A DNA stretch of 64,000 nt, taken from Balneolaceae bacterium (lineage in GTDB: Bacteria > Bacteroidota > Rhodothermia > Balneolales > Balneolaceae). The stretch spans positions 1 through 64,000 of the forward strand of contig JAFIFB010000059.1 in the NCBI GenBank assembly GCA_020832285.1, written 5' to 3'. Shown here in pieces: positions 44,832-53,166 of the stretch. The position numbers were made by a program, and so were the translations under genes. Below the pieces are notes generated by a model that was not told the DNA's origin, made no database searches, and saw only the letters and a program-made list of their open reading frames with translations. Each line of letters opens with the position of its first letter. Position 1 is the stretch's first letter.

Positions 44832-45903
44832 ACTGGATCGCTACATATTTTTCCGAATTCTCACCATTACAGTATTTGTGCTTGGGGTGCTGATCTGCAT
44901 CTTCATTCTGATCGATTTCTCGGAAAACAGCGACAATTTTGCAGACAAAGGAGCAACACTTTCTGAGATATGGAACCAGTATTATCTCAACTATATTCCC
45001 GAAATGACACGACTGGTGATGCCCGTAGCCGTTTTTGTGGCATGTCTCTTCCTCACCGGGCAAATGACTGAACGCCTCGAAATCATCGCGATCAAAGCGT
45101 CCGGTATCAGTCTTTACAGGTTATTAATGCCTTATCTTTTTATAGGCGTTTGCCTGGCGGTTGTAGTCAGTTATCTCGATGCTTATGTTATTCCGCAATC
45201 GAATGCCGAACGGATTGAGTTTGAGCAGGAATATCTTTCCCGAAGCGGTGAACGGATTGACCGGGGAGGTATATTCCGGCAGGATTCAGACAGCACCATT
45301 ATAAACATCAATTTCTACGACGCCAATGCTGATGTAGGTTACAGGGTCTATCTGCTTGAGTTCTCCGGCGAAGAGATCAAACGAATTGTTCAGGCCAACC
45401 GGATGATGTGGGTTGATTCCACATCAAACTGGATTACCGACCGTGCAACTGTGCGAAAGTTCAATGACAATACTATCGAAGAAATATCTACCGAGCGCGA
45501 ACCTTTTGATATTAACATCTTGCCGAGAGATGTTACACGGCGCACATCCGATATTTACCAGCTTACCTATCCCGAAGCGATAGAGTATATACAATCTTTG
45601 GAACGGATCGGGGCGGGTGGTATAGACCTGCCCAAAGTACAGCTATATGGCCGTATGGCTTATCCCATTTCTATCATTACCGTATGCCTGATCGGTTTTG
45701 CCCTTGCCGCAGAAAGGAGAAAAGGCGGGAAAGGCTTTTATATCGCCTCCGGGCTGTTCATTAGTTTTATTTACCTGGCTATGATGAAAGTAATTGAACC
45801 GTTCGGGGCTGCAGGTACCATATCCCCGATGTTTGCTGCGGTGTTTCCGCACGCCTTCTTTTTTACGACAGGTGTAATCCTCCTGCTGATGACCAGGAAG
45901 TAG
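44824..45903 (+). CDS. LptF/LptG family LPS export permease, second of pair
   Basis: A 359-aa protein, the usual family length. Helices lie near residues 10-35, 55-75, 100-120 and, at the C-terminus, 278-300, 305-325 and 330-355. The conserved cytoplasmic loop AIKASGISLYRLLMP, which couples to the ATPase, lies near 88-102, and the periplasmic domain spans about 125-270. It overlaps the upstream partner by 8 bases and is convergent with the DUF3467 gene 8 bases downstream. The matching ATPase LptB is not in the window. Confidence 0.9.
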   Translation: MNKLDRYIFFRILTITVFVLGVLICIFILIDFSENSDNFADKGATLSEIWNQYYLNYIPEMTRLVMPVAVFVACLFLTGQMTERLEIIAIKASGISLYRLLMPYLFIGVCLAVVVSYLDAYVIPQSNAERIEFEQEYLSRSGERIDRGGIFRQDSDSTIININFYDANADVGYRVYLLEFSGEEIKRIVQANRMMWVDSTSNWITDRATVRKFNDNTIEEISTEREPFDINILPRDVTRRTSDIYQLTYPEAIEYIQSLERIGAGGIDLPKVQLYGRMAYPISIITVCLIGFALAAERRKGGKGFYIASGLFISFIYLAMMKVIEPFGAAGTISPMFAAVFPHAFFFTTGVILLLMTRK

Positions 45904-45910
45904 CCGGGAA

Positions 45911-46231
45911 TTATGCTTCCGGCTTTGGTCCGCGATAATTAAACGGCATATCGAACTTGTCTTTAGTAGTGATAGCCCCATGCTCACTTTCGTACTTGCG
46001 GATGTTTTCATTCAGCGCATTTGCAAGTCTTTTGGCATGATCAGGTGTCAGTACCAGTCGTTTCACCACTTTGGCTTTTTTTACGGCCGGCATCATCGAA
46101 ATAAAATCAAACACAAACTCCGAGGGAGAATGGGTAATCATAACAAGATTGGAGTAGGTACCCGTCGCCTCGTCATCCTTCAGTTCAATTTCTATTGGTT
46201 TCCCCTTTTTCGGTTTTTTTGGCTGATCCAT
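45911..46231 (-). CDS. DUF3467 family protein
   Basis: A 106-aa soluble protein. The core has a beta-rich EATGTYSNLVMITHSPSEFVFDFISMMP-type segment followed by VVKRLVLTPDHAKRLANALNENI, which is the DUF3467 signature. The C-terminus has DMPFNYRGPKP. These proteins are widespread in Bacteroidota and have no assigned function. The basic, proline-rich N-terminus (MDQPKKPKKGKP) is probably flexible. Confidence 0.85.
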   Translation of the reverse strand: MDQPKKPKKGKPIEIELKDDEATGTYSNLVMITHSPSEFVFDFISMMPAVKKAKVVKRLVLTPDHAKRLANALNENIRKYESEHGAITTKDKFDMPFNYRGPKPEA

Positions 46232-46342
46232 AACAGATTTTTTGATTTGTAATTATTTTTCCGGAAGAACCGGGATGATCAATTATTTTAAGATAACTGT
46301 TCTGTAATTTGAAATGTCTTTGAATTATAATTTGTGATTGAT

Positions 46343-47326
46343 TCAGTCTAAAAAGTTGTGCTCTTTCATCCACTCATCACTATAAATTTTTGAAACATAC
46401 CGGGTGCCGCTGTCGGGCAGAATAATTACCATCAGTGCATCACTTCCAAGCTGCTCTCGTTTGGCATATTCAATCGCGCCATAAACGGCTGCCCCGCAAG
46501 ATCCGCCAATAAAAAGGCCTTCCAGCCTGGCAAGTTCCCTGGTTGTAACAAGTGCATTTTTATCATTCACCTGCACAACATCATCAATGATATCAAAATC
46601 TACATTTTCGGGAATCAGGTCCTCCCCGATACCTTCGGTCAGATAAGGTTTGATTTCATTTTTATCGAATTCACCGGTTTCGAAATATTTTTTAAATACC
46701 GAACCCACACTGTCTACCCCGATCACTTTAATATCCGGATTTTGTTCTTTAAGATATTTACCTGTACCAGAAATGGTGCCGCCGGTACCCATTCCGGCCA
46801 CATAATGAGTGATCTTACCTTCAGTCTGTTCCCAGATCTCCGGACCTGTGGTTTCATAATGCGCCTGGGTATTGCTTGGATTGTCATACTGGTTGGGATA
46901 ATAGGAGTTGGGAATCTCTTCATCCAGCCGTTTTGCCACTGAATAGTAACTCCTGGGATCTTCCGGTTCCACATTGGTGGGACAAACACGCACTTCAGCC
47001 CCGAGAGCTCTGAGCAGGTTGACTTTTTCCTTGCTCTGTTTGTCGGTTGTGGTAAAAATACATTTATACCCCCGAACAGCAGCTACCAATGCAAGCCCCA
47101 TTCCTGTATTGCCCGATGTACCTTCAATAATGGTCCCCCCCGGTTTGAGCAGGCCCTTTTCTTCAGCATCATCAATCATTTTCAATGCAATGCGATCTTT
47201 GATGCTTTGCCCCGGATTCAGATATTCAACTTTGGCTGTAATTTGAGCATTTAGCTCCCCTCCTATTTTATTCAGGCGTACCAGCGGAGTATTGCCGATG
47301 GTTTCAATAATGGAATTGTAAATCAT
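46343..47326 (-). CDS. PLP-dependent cysteine synthase / cystathionine beta-synthase core
   Basis: A 327-aa fold-type II enzyme. The PLP Lys is K43 in LNPGQSIKDRIAL; most relatives have GGSxK or GxSxKDR, so the Gln is slightly unusual. EGTSGNTGMGLAL (about residues 68-80) is the Asn loop, GMGTGGTISGTGKYL (about 178-192) binds the phosphate, and SGTRYVSKIYSDEWM closes the domain. The HYETTGPEIWEQTEGK stretch is typical of the CBS branch rather than CysK. No regulatory CBS pair is present at the C-terminus. It makes cysteine from O-acetylserine or cystathionine from homocysteine and serine; which one cannot be decided from sequence. Confidence 0.9.
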   Translation of the reverse strand: MIYNSIIETIGNTPLVRLNKIGGELNAQITAKVEYLNPGQSIKDRIALKMIDDAEEKGLLKPGGTIIEGTSGNTGMGLALVAAVRGYKCIFTTTDKQSKEKVNLLRALGAEVRVCPTNVEPEDPRSYYSVAKRLDEEIPNSYYPNQYDNPSNTQAHYETTGPEIWEQTEGKITHYVAGMGTGGTISGTGKYLKEQNPDIKVIGVDSVGSVFKKYFETGEFDKNEIKPYLTEGIGEDLIPENVDFDIIDDVVQVNDKNALVTTRELARLEGLFIGGSCGAAVYGAIEYAKREQLGSDALMVIILPDSGTRYVSKIYSDEWMKEHNFLD

Positions 47327-47741
47327 AAACTCAGTTTCAAAAAATCAATTTTGCGTTAGCTTTAGAATATAAGAATTTTTTTCAAGGCTTTTATTTGTTC
47401 CTGTTCCAGCAGATTGATCTGTTTGTAACATTTCATATTATTTAGTGGTAAAAAGATGAGCGGCCGGAGTTGTTAAACCGAAGAGCAGAAAAACAGAAAA
47501 ATGTCCAACCGATAAAGTAAATCTTTACCCAGTCTGTGTGCTCAATCCAAACTTTTCACTTTCTCGGTTTCTCGGTTTCTCGGTTTATCTGTTTTTCACA
47601 AAATCACCTCGCACCATGCCAGAATGAAGCCGATAAAATTGATTTCTAACACGAAAAAACGGGGTAAATTCTCATAATTTTTACTCTTAATTTATTTCTG
47701 ATTACCTTAATTTAATATCTTCTTTATAATCCAATCTTTCT
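47327..47741. other. Intergenic region with 3 x 8-bp tandem repeat
   Basis: No gene. TTTCTCGG is repeated three times in a row at 47560-47583. Otherwise AT-rich; it contains the start regions of two divergent genes. Confidence 0.5.
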
Positions 47742-48017
47742 ATGTTCTTAGATCAAAAAAAGCCTAAAGATTACGACTGTGGTTACAACCTCGACCTGAT
47801 GATTGCCGCCATTCCGCGAATTGATGATCAGGATGAACGCCTGAAATACGCTAAACGGGTTGTGGGACTCATCAAACAAAGCCATCCAAACTGGGTAGAA
47901 AAAAACGGACAAAGCCGGCTTGCATGGGATTATTATTTTGAGCTCGCCGAATACAATCCGCGCGAGTATGGCATTGAAAACCCATTTGAAACCGGGCAAA
48001 TTGACGATGCTGAATAA
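47742..48017 (+). CDS. DUF4290-like small protein
   Basis: A 91-aa acidic-aromatic protein without signal or membrane segment. The pattern DERLKYAKRVVGLIKQSHPN and then RLAWDYYFELAEYNPREYG resembles DUF4290, a Bacteroidota family with the order helix, P-N, then W-D with a helix and hydrophobic-P. It is shorter than most family members at the C-terminus. Function unknown. It is separated from menF by 233 bases with a repeat and two palindromes, so it is probably an independent unit. Confidence 0.6.
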   Translation: MFLDQKKPKDYDCGYNLDLMIAAIPRIDDQDERLKYAKRVVGLIKQSHPNWVEKNGQSRLAWDYYFELAEYNPREYGIENPFETGQIDDAE

Positions 48018-48081
48018 TTGGCCATGAGGCCTCATCTGTCACTGGCGGATTTCTCAGTTTTACGAAAACGAGTCAATTATA

Positions 48082-48120
48082 ATGATTGAAGTGTTCCCGG
48101 ATCGACTCGTCTGATGACTC
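48082..48120 (+). repeat. Dispersed intergenic repeat, family A, copy 2
   Basis: ATGATTGAAGTGTTCCCGG, then ATCGACTCGTCTGATGACTC, matches the copies at 2281-2320 and 56008-56050. Homology to the third copy extends about 35 bases upstream (CAGTTTTACGAAAACGAGTCAATTATA). Confidence 0.8.
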
Positions 48121-48206
48121 ACCCACACTTTTTACTGTTGATACGGCAATATCATTCTATGGTAAAATCCACATTCCAACCCCGGAATCTGTTTTGGAAT
48201 GACAAA

Positions 48207-48226
48207 CTTTCAATTTATATTGAAAG
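48207..48226. promoter_or_regulatory. Palindrome upstream of menF, candidate operator
   Basis: CTTTCAAT-TTAT-ATTGAAAG is a perfect 8-bp inverted repeat 24 bases before the menF start. A second inverted repeat (CATTCCAA at 48172-48179 and TTGGAATG at 48194-48201) lies just upstream. Position and symmetry suggest a regulator-binding site or mRNA hairpin for the menaquinone operon. Confidence 0.45.
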
Positions 48227-48250
48227 GATTGAAAAATTGATTGTCTTTCG

Positions 48251-49705
48251 ATGAATACCCCCGGATCAGAAGAGATTACCCCAACCACATTTATAAAATC
48301 GCTCGAATCGCCCGATTTCACGGAATTTCTGCACTCTGTTAACAAATCAGATACCCCCCTGTTATCTATCACATTACCCATTGCCGGTATCGATCCCCTT
48401 GCAGCGCTCGAAATTCATCATCAATACAAAGAAAAGTTTTATTGGTCTCATCCCGAGCAGTCCATATCAATTTCTGCAGCTGGAAAAGTGCGAGAACTGA
48501 AAGCAACCGGAAGCAGCCGTTTTAAAGAAATTTCACGACAGACACTTGCCTTAAAGAATGAAATTCAGGCATACACTGCACTCGATCACTCTATGGCCGG
48601 CCCCCTGTTTCTGGGTGGATATTCTTTCAATGATCACAACATTGGTTCAGTCTGGAACAAGTTTGGAGCTGCACGATTTGTTTTACCGGAGTGGATGCTG
48701 GTAGAAATTGGAAACCTCCATCTTCTTACGCTCACCATCCAAAAAAATGGCCGCTCTGCCGATGATATTTATCAGGAAGTAATCTCAAGAATAACCGATT
48801 TCCTCAATCTTGCCGGGCATCTGAATCACACAGCTGTTGAAAAAACATTCGCACGAAATATTCTGTGTACACTTCAGTCACCTGAAGACCGGGAACTATG
48901 GCATATTAAAGTTGAGAAGGCAAAAAAACTGATCCAGGATAAGAAGTTTGAAAAAATTGTGATTGCCCGCTCGGTTTCCCTTCAGTCGAAGTGCAAATTG
49001 CAGCCAACCGTGCTTGCTCATCTGCTGCGGGAAACTTATCCCGCCTGCTACAATTTTTTGATCCAGATTGATCCGGAAACCTCGTTTATCGGAGCTACTC
49101 CGGAACGTCTTGCTTCGTTTAATAACGGTGTAATGCTTACTGAAGGACTTGCCGGCAGTATTTCGCGCGGACGGAGTGCAATGGAAGACGCATCTCTCGC
49201 ACACTCTCTCTTAAAAAGTGATAAAGACCGGGAAGAACATCAGTTTGTGGTTCAGGCAATTGGCGACAGCCTGGAACGCTTCAGTGATCGTGTGGAACAC
49301 CCCAGGCAGCCACAGATAAAGAAACTTCAAAACGTGCAGCATCTATTCACGCCGATAAAAGCAAAAATAAAAAAAGGAATTCAGATTCATCAGCTTCTGC
49401 AAGAACTTCACCCCACCCCTGCTGTTGGCGGATATCCGCGCGATCTGGCGGTTCCTTTCATCCAGGAAATTGAACAGATTGACCGCGGCTGGTACTCTGC
49501 TCCCGTGGGTTGGTTTAACCTGAACGGATCAGGAGAGTTTGCAGTTGCAATCAGAAGTGCACTTCTTCACAAAAACCGGGCAGAACTCTATGCCGGATGC
49601 GGAATTGTGGCCGATTCCGACCCCGAAAAAGAGTGGAAAGAGACACTCCTGAAATTTACACCATTGATGGATGCATTGAACCAGCTCGATGAACGATATG
49701 AGTAA
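48251..49705 (+). CDS. menF: Isochorismate synthase MenF
   Basis: A 484-aa chorismate-binding enzyme that converts chorismate to isochorismate, the first dedicated step of menaquinone synthesis. The C-terminal catalytic domain shows FEKIVIARSVSL (about residue 235), SFIGATPERLASFNNGVMLTEGLAGSISRG (given here in part, about 275-305), LHPTPAVGGYPRD near 395 and YAGCGIVADSDPEKEW near 455. The genomic order menF-menD-menH-menB supports MenF rather than an anthranilate or siderophore enzyme. Its end overlaps the menD start by 17 bases. Confidence 0.93.
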   Translation: MNTPGSEEITPTTFIKSLESPDFTEFLHSVNKSDTPLLSITLPIAGIDPLAALEIHHQYKEKFYWSHPEQSISISAAGKVRELKATGSSRFKEISRQTLALKNEIQAYTALDHSMAGPLFLGGYSFNDHNIGSVWNKFGAARFVLPEWMLVEIGNLHLLTLTIQKNGRSADDIYQEVISRITDFLNLAGHLNHTAVEKTFARNILCTLQSPEDRELWHIKVEKAKKLIQDKKFEKIVIARSVSLQSKCKLQPTVLAHLLRETYPACYNFLIQIDPETSFIGATPERLASFNNGVMLTEGLAGSISRGRSAMEDASLAHSLLKSDKDREEHQFVVQAIGDSLERFSDRVEHPRQPQIKKLQNVQHLFTPIKAKIKKGIQIHQLLQELHPTPAVGGYPRDLAVPFIQEIEQIDRGWYSAPVGWFNLNGSGEFAVAIRSALLHKNRAELYAGCGIVADSDPEKEWKETLLKFTPLMDALNQLDERYE

Positions 49706-51386
49706 TCCGCTTCGATGGGCTTCTGAACTGATCTCCTCGCTGCATCATCACGGAGTTTCTCAAGCCGTAATTTCGCCCGGATCGCGCTCAACCCCTCTCA
49801 CAATCGCAGCTGCCATTCATCCCGGAATTCAAAAAAATATAGTGCTTGATGAGCGTTCAGCAGCATTTATTGCTCTTGGAATCGGGAAAGCCACTGGAAA
49901 ACCAGCTCTTTTGATCTGCACCTCCGGAACGGCAGCTGCCAACTTTTTTCCCGCTGTAATAGAAGCTAAAGAATCGGGCGTACCGATGATTGTTTTATCA
50001 GCTGACCGCCCTCCGAACCTCCGTAATCTCGGAAGTTCTCAAACCATCGATCAGATTAAATTATTTGGTGACCAGGCACTGTTTTTTCACGATACCGGAG
50101 AGCCTGTGATTAGCGATACGGATTTGAAACGGCTCTCCTATCTTGGCCGACAGGCCCTGGCAGTGTCCATCCAAAAAGGAGGGGCCGCTCACATCAACCT
50201 TCCCTTCCGCAAACCGCTTGAACCAACCTCACAGCAACTTTCTGAGGAAATGGAGAGAATCAAAAAATTTGGACTGAGGTCGGCCCGATTAGTCAGCAGA
50301 TCAATAAATACGGTTCGTTTCGATGATGAAACTCAGTCGGTGATCTTATCATCTGAAAAACCGCTGATCATTGCCGGGCCGGCCAATCCCCATCATCTGC
50401 TCTCTCACCAACTTGAAGAACTTTCTTCACGTTTACATGCTCCTGTTATTGCCGAACCCGGCAGCAGCTTAGCGATCAAAGAGAATCTGTTTCACCGGTT
50501 TGAGCAGTTTCTTCGAAACGCCGGGGATCTCAAACTTTTAAAACCTGATCTGATTATTCGTTTCGGTGATCAGCCGTTTACCAAATCCCTTTTACTGGCA
50601 CTTGAAGAGTGGAATGATGTGCCGGTAATTCATATTTCTTCACGGAAATCATGGCAGGATCACGCCATGTCCATTGACTTGACAATAGAGTGCTCACCGC
50701 AGGATGAACTGGATCTTGAATCTGTGCCCATCCGAAATCGCTCAGAATGGAATGATGCCTGGATGGAAGCTGAGCAGGCTTCACAACATAAACTTGATAC
50801 GCATCTTCAAAACAAAAAAGTTCTGACTGACGGGCACATTTTTCAAAAACTTGCCCATATTTTAGCTGAAGATTGGCAGGTCATGCTCTCCAACTCATTT
50901 CCGGCGAGGGATATGGCTCTGTTCGGGAAAATGTCGTCTCATCAGTTTGTAAACCGAGGTGCCGCCGGAATCGACGGAATTACCTCCACAGCGATTGGAC
51001 TTCATCTGTCGAATCAAAAACCAACCTGCTGTATCACAGGAGACCTGGCTTTTTTGCACGACGCCAATGCCCTCTATTCGATCCGTAAACTGCAATCTCC
51101 GTTCCTGGTTGTGGTGATCAACAATGGCGGAGGAACTATTTTCAGAATGCTGCCCGTGTACCGGGATAATACTTCACCGGAATTCTTTGAAACCTATTTT
51201 GAAACCCCGCAAAATGTTGAGATCCGAAAACTTGCTGAAGCTTCCGGTTTGAGTTATCAAAAAATTGAAACACTTGACCAGCTTGAATCTATCGACATCG
51301 GGTCATTTTCCACTCCAGCAGTTATTGAGTGCCGAACCGATGCCGATGCAAGTATGAATCTGAGAGAAAACCTCTGGAACGGGTAG
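49689..51386 (+). CDS. menD: MenD, SEPHCHC synthase
   Basis: A 565-aa thiamine-diphosphate enzyme that joins 2-oxoglutarate to isochorismate. ISPGSRSTPLTIAA (about residues 27-40) and VLDERSAAFIALGIGKA (about 55-71, with the catalytic Glu) form the N-terminal site. GDLAFLHDANALYSI with VVVINNGGGTIF (about 455-485) is the TPP/metal-binding part. The start overlaps menF; an alternative ATG three codons in (49698) is equally possible. The stop is directly followed by the menH ATG. Confidence 0.95.
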   Translation: MNDMSNPLRWASELISSLHHHGVSQAVISPGSRSTPLTIAAAIHPGIQKNIVLDERSAAFIALGIGKATGKPALLICTSGTAAANFFPAVIEAKESGVPMIVLSADRPPNLRNLGSSQTIDQIKLFGDQALFFHDTGEPVISDTDLKRLSYLGRQALAVSIQKGGAAHINLPFRKPLEPTSQQLSEEMERIKKFGLRSARLVSRSINTVRFDDETQSVILSSEKPLIIAGPANPHHLLSHQLEELSSRLHAPVIAEPGSSLAIKENLFHRFEQFLRNAGDLKLLKPDLIIRFGDQPFTKSLLLALEEWNDVPVIHISSRKSWQDHAMSIDLTIECSPQDELDLESVPIRNRSEWNDAWMEAEQASQHKLDTHLQNKKVLTDGHIFQKLAHILAEDWQVMLSNSFPARDMALFGKMSSHQFVNRGAAGIDGITSTAIGLHLSNQKPTCCITGDLAFLHDANALYSIRKLQSPFLVVVINNGGGTIFRMLPVYRDNTSPEFFETYFETPQNVEIRKLAEASGLSYQKIETLDQLESIDIGSFSTPAVIECRTDADASMNLRENLWNG

Positions 51387-52205
51387 ATGCAGCTTTACGC
51401 CGATTCAGTATTTTATAACATCACACTTCACCAGGCCGACAGAAATCTTCCTTATCTCTTGATGTTCCACGGTTTCATGGGTTCCCGGGAAGTGTTTAAA
51501 CCGCTGATTGATGACCTTGCTGGTTTTTGCAACCCGATGACAATTGACCTTATTGGTCACGGAAAAACCGAAACACCAGATAACCCTGAACTTTTCCACG
51601 CTGAGCGTCAGGTTCAGCAGTTAAAATCGGTTCTGGACCGTTTGCAATTTAAACCTCTTTATCTATTCGGATATAGTATGGGCGGAAGGGTGGCATTTCA
51701 GCTCATTGCCAGGCATCCCGGTTTATTTGCAGGTGCAATTATTGAAAGTTCGCACTGTGGAATTTCTTCCAAAACAGACCGGATGAACCGCATTGAAGCA
51801 GATAAGCAGCGAGCAATACAGATTGAGAACAATTTTACCGATTTCCTTCAAAAATGGCAGCAATTGCCGTTATTTGCACATACACCTTTCGAATCACGCC
51901 AGCGCTACGATGAAATCATGAAAACTCAGAAACCGGAATTGATGAGCGCATCTTTAAAAGGGTTCGGAGCCGGTGTAATGCCCAACGTTTGCCAAAAGGT
52001 ATACTCATCTCGTCTGCCTCTTCAGCTAATCGCAGGTAGTCAGGACAAAAAATACGCAGAGATCATGGAACAGATATCCGTGAATCATACCAATGCCAAA
52101 CTTGCTGTTGTTAAAAATGCGGGACACCGGGTTCACACCGACAGTCCAGAGGAATGGATCCGGATTGTGAGAGATTTTATTTACAGCTATTTTTCACTGT
52201 CTTAA
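51387..52205 (+). CDS. menH: MenH-like SHCHC synthase (alpha/beta hydrolase)
   Basis: A 272-aa alpha/beta-hydrolase. The oxyanion region is MFHGFMGSREVF (about residues 26-37), the nucleophile Ser lies in FGYSMGGRVAFQ (about 94-105) and the His in NAGHRVHTDSPEEW (about 247-260). In menaquinone synthesis MenH removes pyruvate from SEPHCHC. The assignment rests on fold plus its place directly between menD and menB; the start codon follows the menD stop with no gap. Confidence 0.88.
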   Translation: MQLYADSVFYNITLHQADRNLPYLLMFHGFMGSREVFKPLIDDLAGFCNPMTIDLIGHGKTETPDNPELFHAERQVQQLKSVLDRLQFKPLYLFGYSMGGRVAFQLIARHPGLFAGAIIESSHCGISSKTDRMNRIEADKQRAIQIENNFTDFLQKWQQLPLFAHTPFESRQRYDEIMKTQKPELMSASLKGFGAGVMPNVCQKVYSSRLPLQLIAGSQDKKYAEIMEQISVNHTNAKLAVVKNAGHRVHTDSPEEWIRIVRDFIYSYFSLS

Positions 52206-52243
52206 CAAAACCAATATTCATTCAAATAAAAAATTAGCACCCC

Positions 52244-53080
52244 ATGTCTGACTGGAAAATCACCAAAGATTTTGAAGATATCACCTATAAAAAAAGAGAG
52301 GGTGTGGCGCGTATCGCTTTTAACCGCCCCGAAGTACGAAACGCATTTCGCCCGAAAACACTTTTCGAACTGGAAGAAGCCCTCATCGATGCGCGGGAGG
52401 ATACCTCCATCGGTGTCATTTTACTATCTGGTGAAGGACCCGCAAAAGATGGCGTCTATTCTTTCTGTTCGGGAGGTGACCAGAAAGTACGTGGTGCCAA
52501 AGGGTATGAAGGTGGTGACGGCGTTCAGCGCCTCAATGTACTCGACATCCAGCGGCTTATTCGCTTTATGAGTAAAGTGGTGATCTGTGTGGTTCCCGGC
52601 TGGGCGGTTGGCGGCGGACACAGCCTGCATGTGGTTTGCGACCTCACCCTGGCCAGTAAAGAGCACGCCATTTTTAAACAGACAGATGCCGATGTAGCCA
52701 GTTTCGACGGCGGGTTCGGTTCTGCCCTGCTCGCAAGGCAGGTGGGACAGAAACGCGCCCGTGAAATTTTCTTCCTGGGACGAAACTACTCCGCGCAAGA
52801 AGCATATGAAATGGGCATGGTGAATGAAGTAGTGCCGCACGATAAGCTGGAAGAGACTGCTTTTGAGTGGGCTCAGGAAATTTTGGGAAAAAGCCCGACG
52901 GCCATTCGCATGATCAAATTTGCCTTTAACCTGGTGGACGACGGTATGGTGGGCCAGCAGGTATTTTCCGGTGAAGCCACACGCCTTGCATATATGACCG
53001 AAGAAGCCCAGGAAGGCCGCGATGCTTTCCTCGAAAAGCGAAAACCCGATTACAAGAAATTTCCGTGGCTGTCTCTTTAG
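52244..53080 (+). CDS. menB: MenB, 1,4-dihydroxy-2-naphthoyl-CoA synthase
   Basis: A 278-aa crotonase-family enzyme that closes the naphthoate ring. Typical MenB signatures are FCSGGDQKVRGAKGYEG (about residues 81-97), VVPGWAVGGGHSLHVVCDL (about 119-137) and the catalytic loop TDADVASFDGGFGSALLARQVG (given here in part, about 145-165). The C-terminus KKFPWLSL is also characteristic. It lies 38 bases after menH in the same operon. menC, menE and menA are not in the window. Confidence 0.96.
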   Translation: MSDWKITKDFEDITYKKREGVARIAFNRPEVRNAFRPKTLFELEEALIDAREDTSIGVILLSGEGPAKDGVYSFCSGGDQKVRGAKGYEGGDGVQRLNVLDIQRLIRFMSKVVICVVPGWAVGGGHSLHVVCDLTLASKEHAIFKQTDADVASFDGGFGSALLARQVGQKRAREIFFLGRNYSAQEAYEMGMVNEVVPHDKLEETAFEWAQEILGKSPTAIRMIKFAFNLVDDGMVGQQVFSGEATRLAYMTEEAQEGRDAFLEKRKPDYKKFPWLSL

Positions 53081-53084
53081 CCCG

Positions 53085-53153
53085 CATTATTCACAAATAA
53101 TTGTAGATTGGGTTTATCGCTATGTCCACAACCAAATTTCTTGGTGAATAATG
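53085..53153. repeat. 10-bp perfect inverted repeat between menB and the cyclophilin gene
   Basis: CATTATTCAC at 53085-53094 is matched by GTGAATAATG at 53144-53153. It sits between two convergent stops, so it may act as a bidirectional transcript-end structure, but there is no adjacent T-run. Confidence 0.4.
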
Positions 53154-53166
53154 TAGGTTAGCTCAA

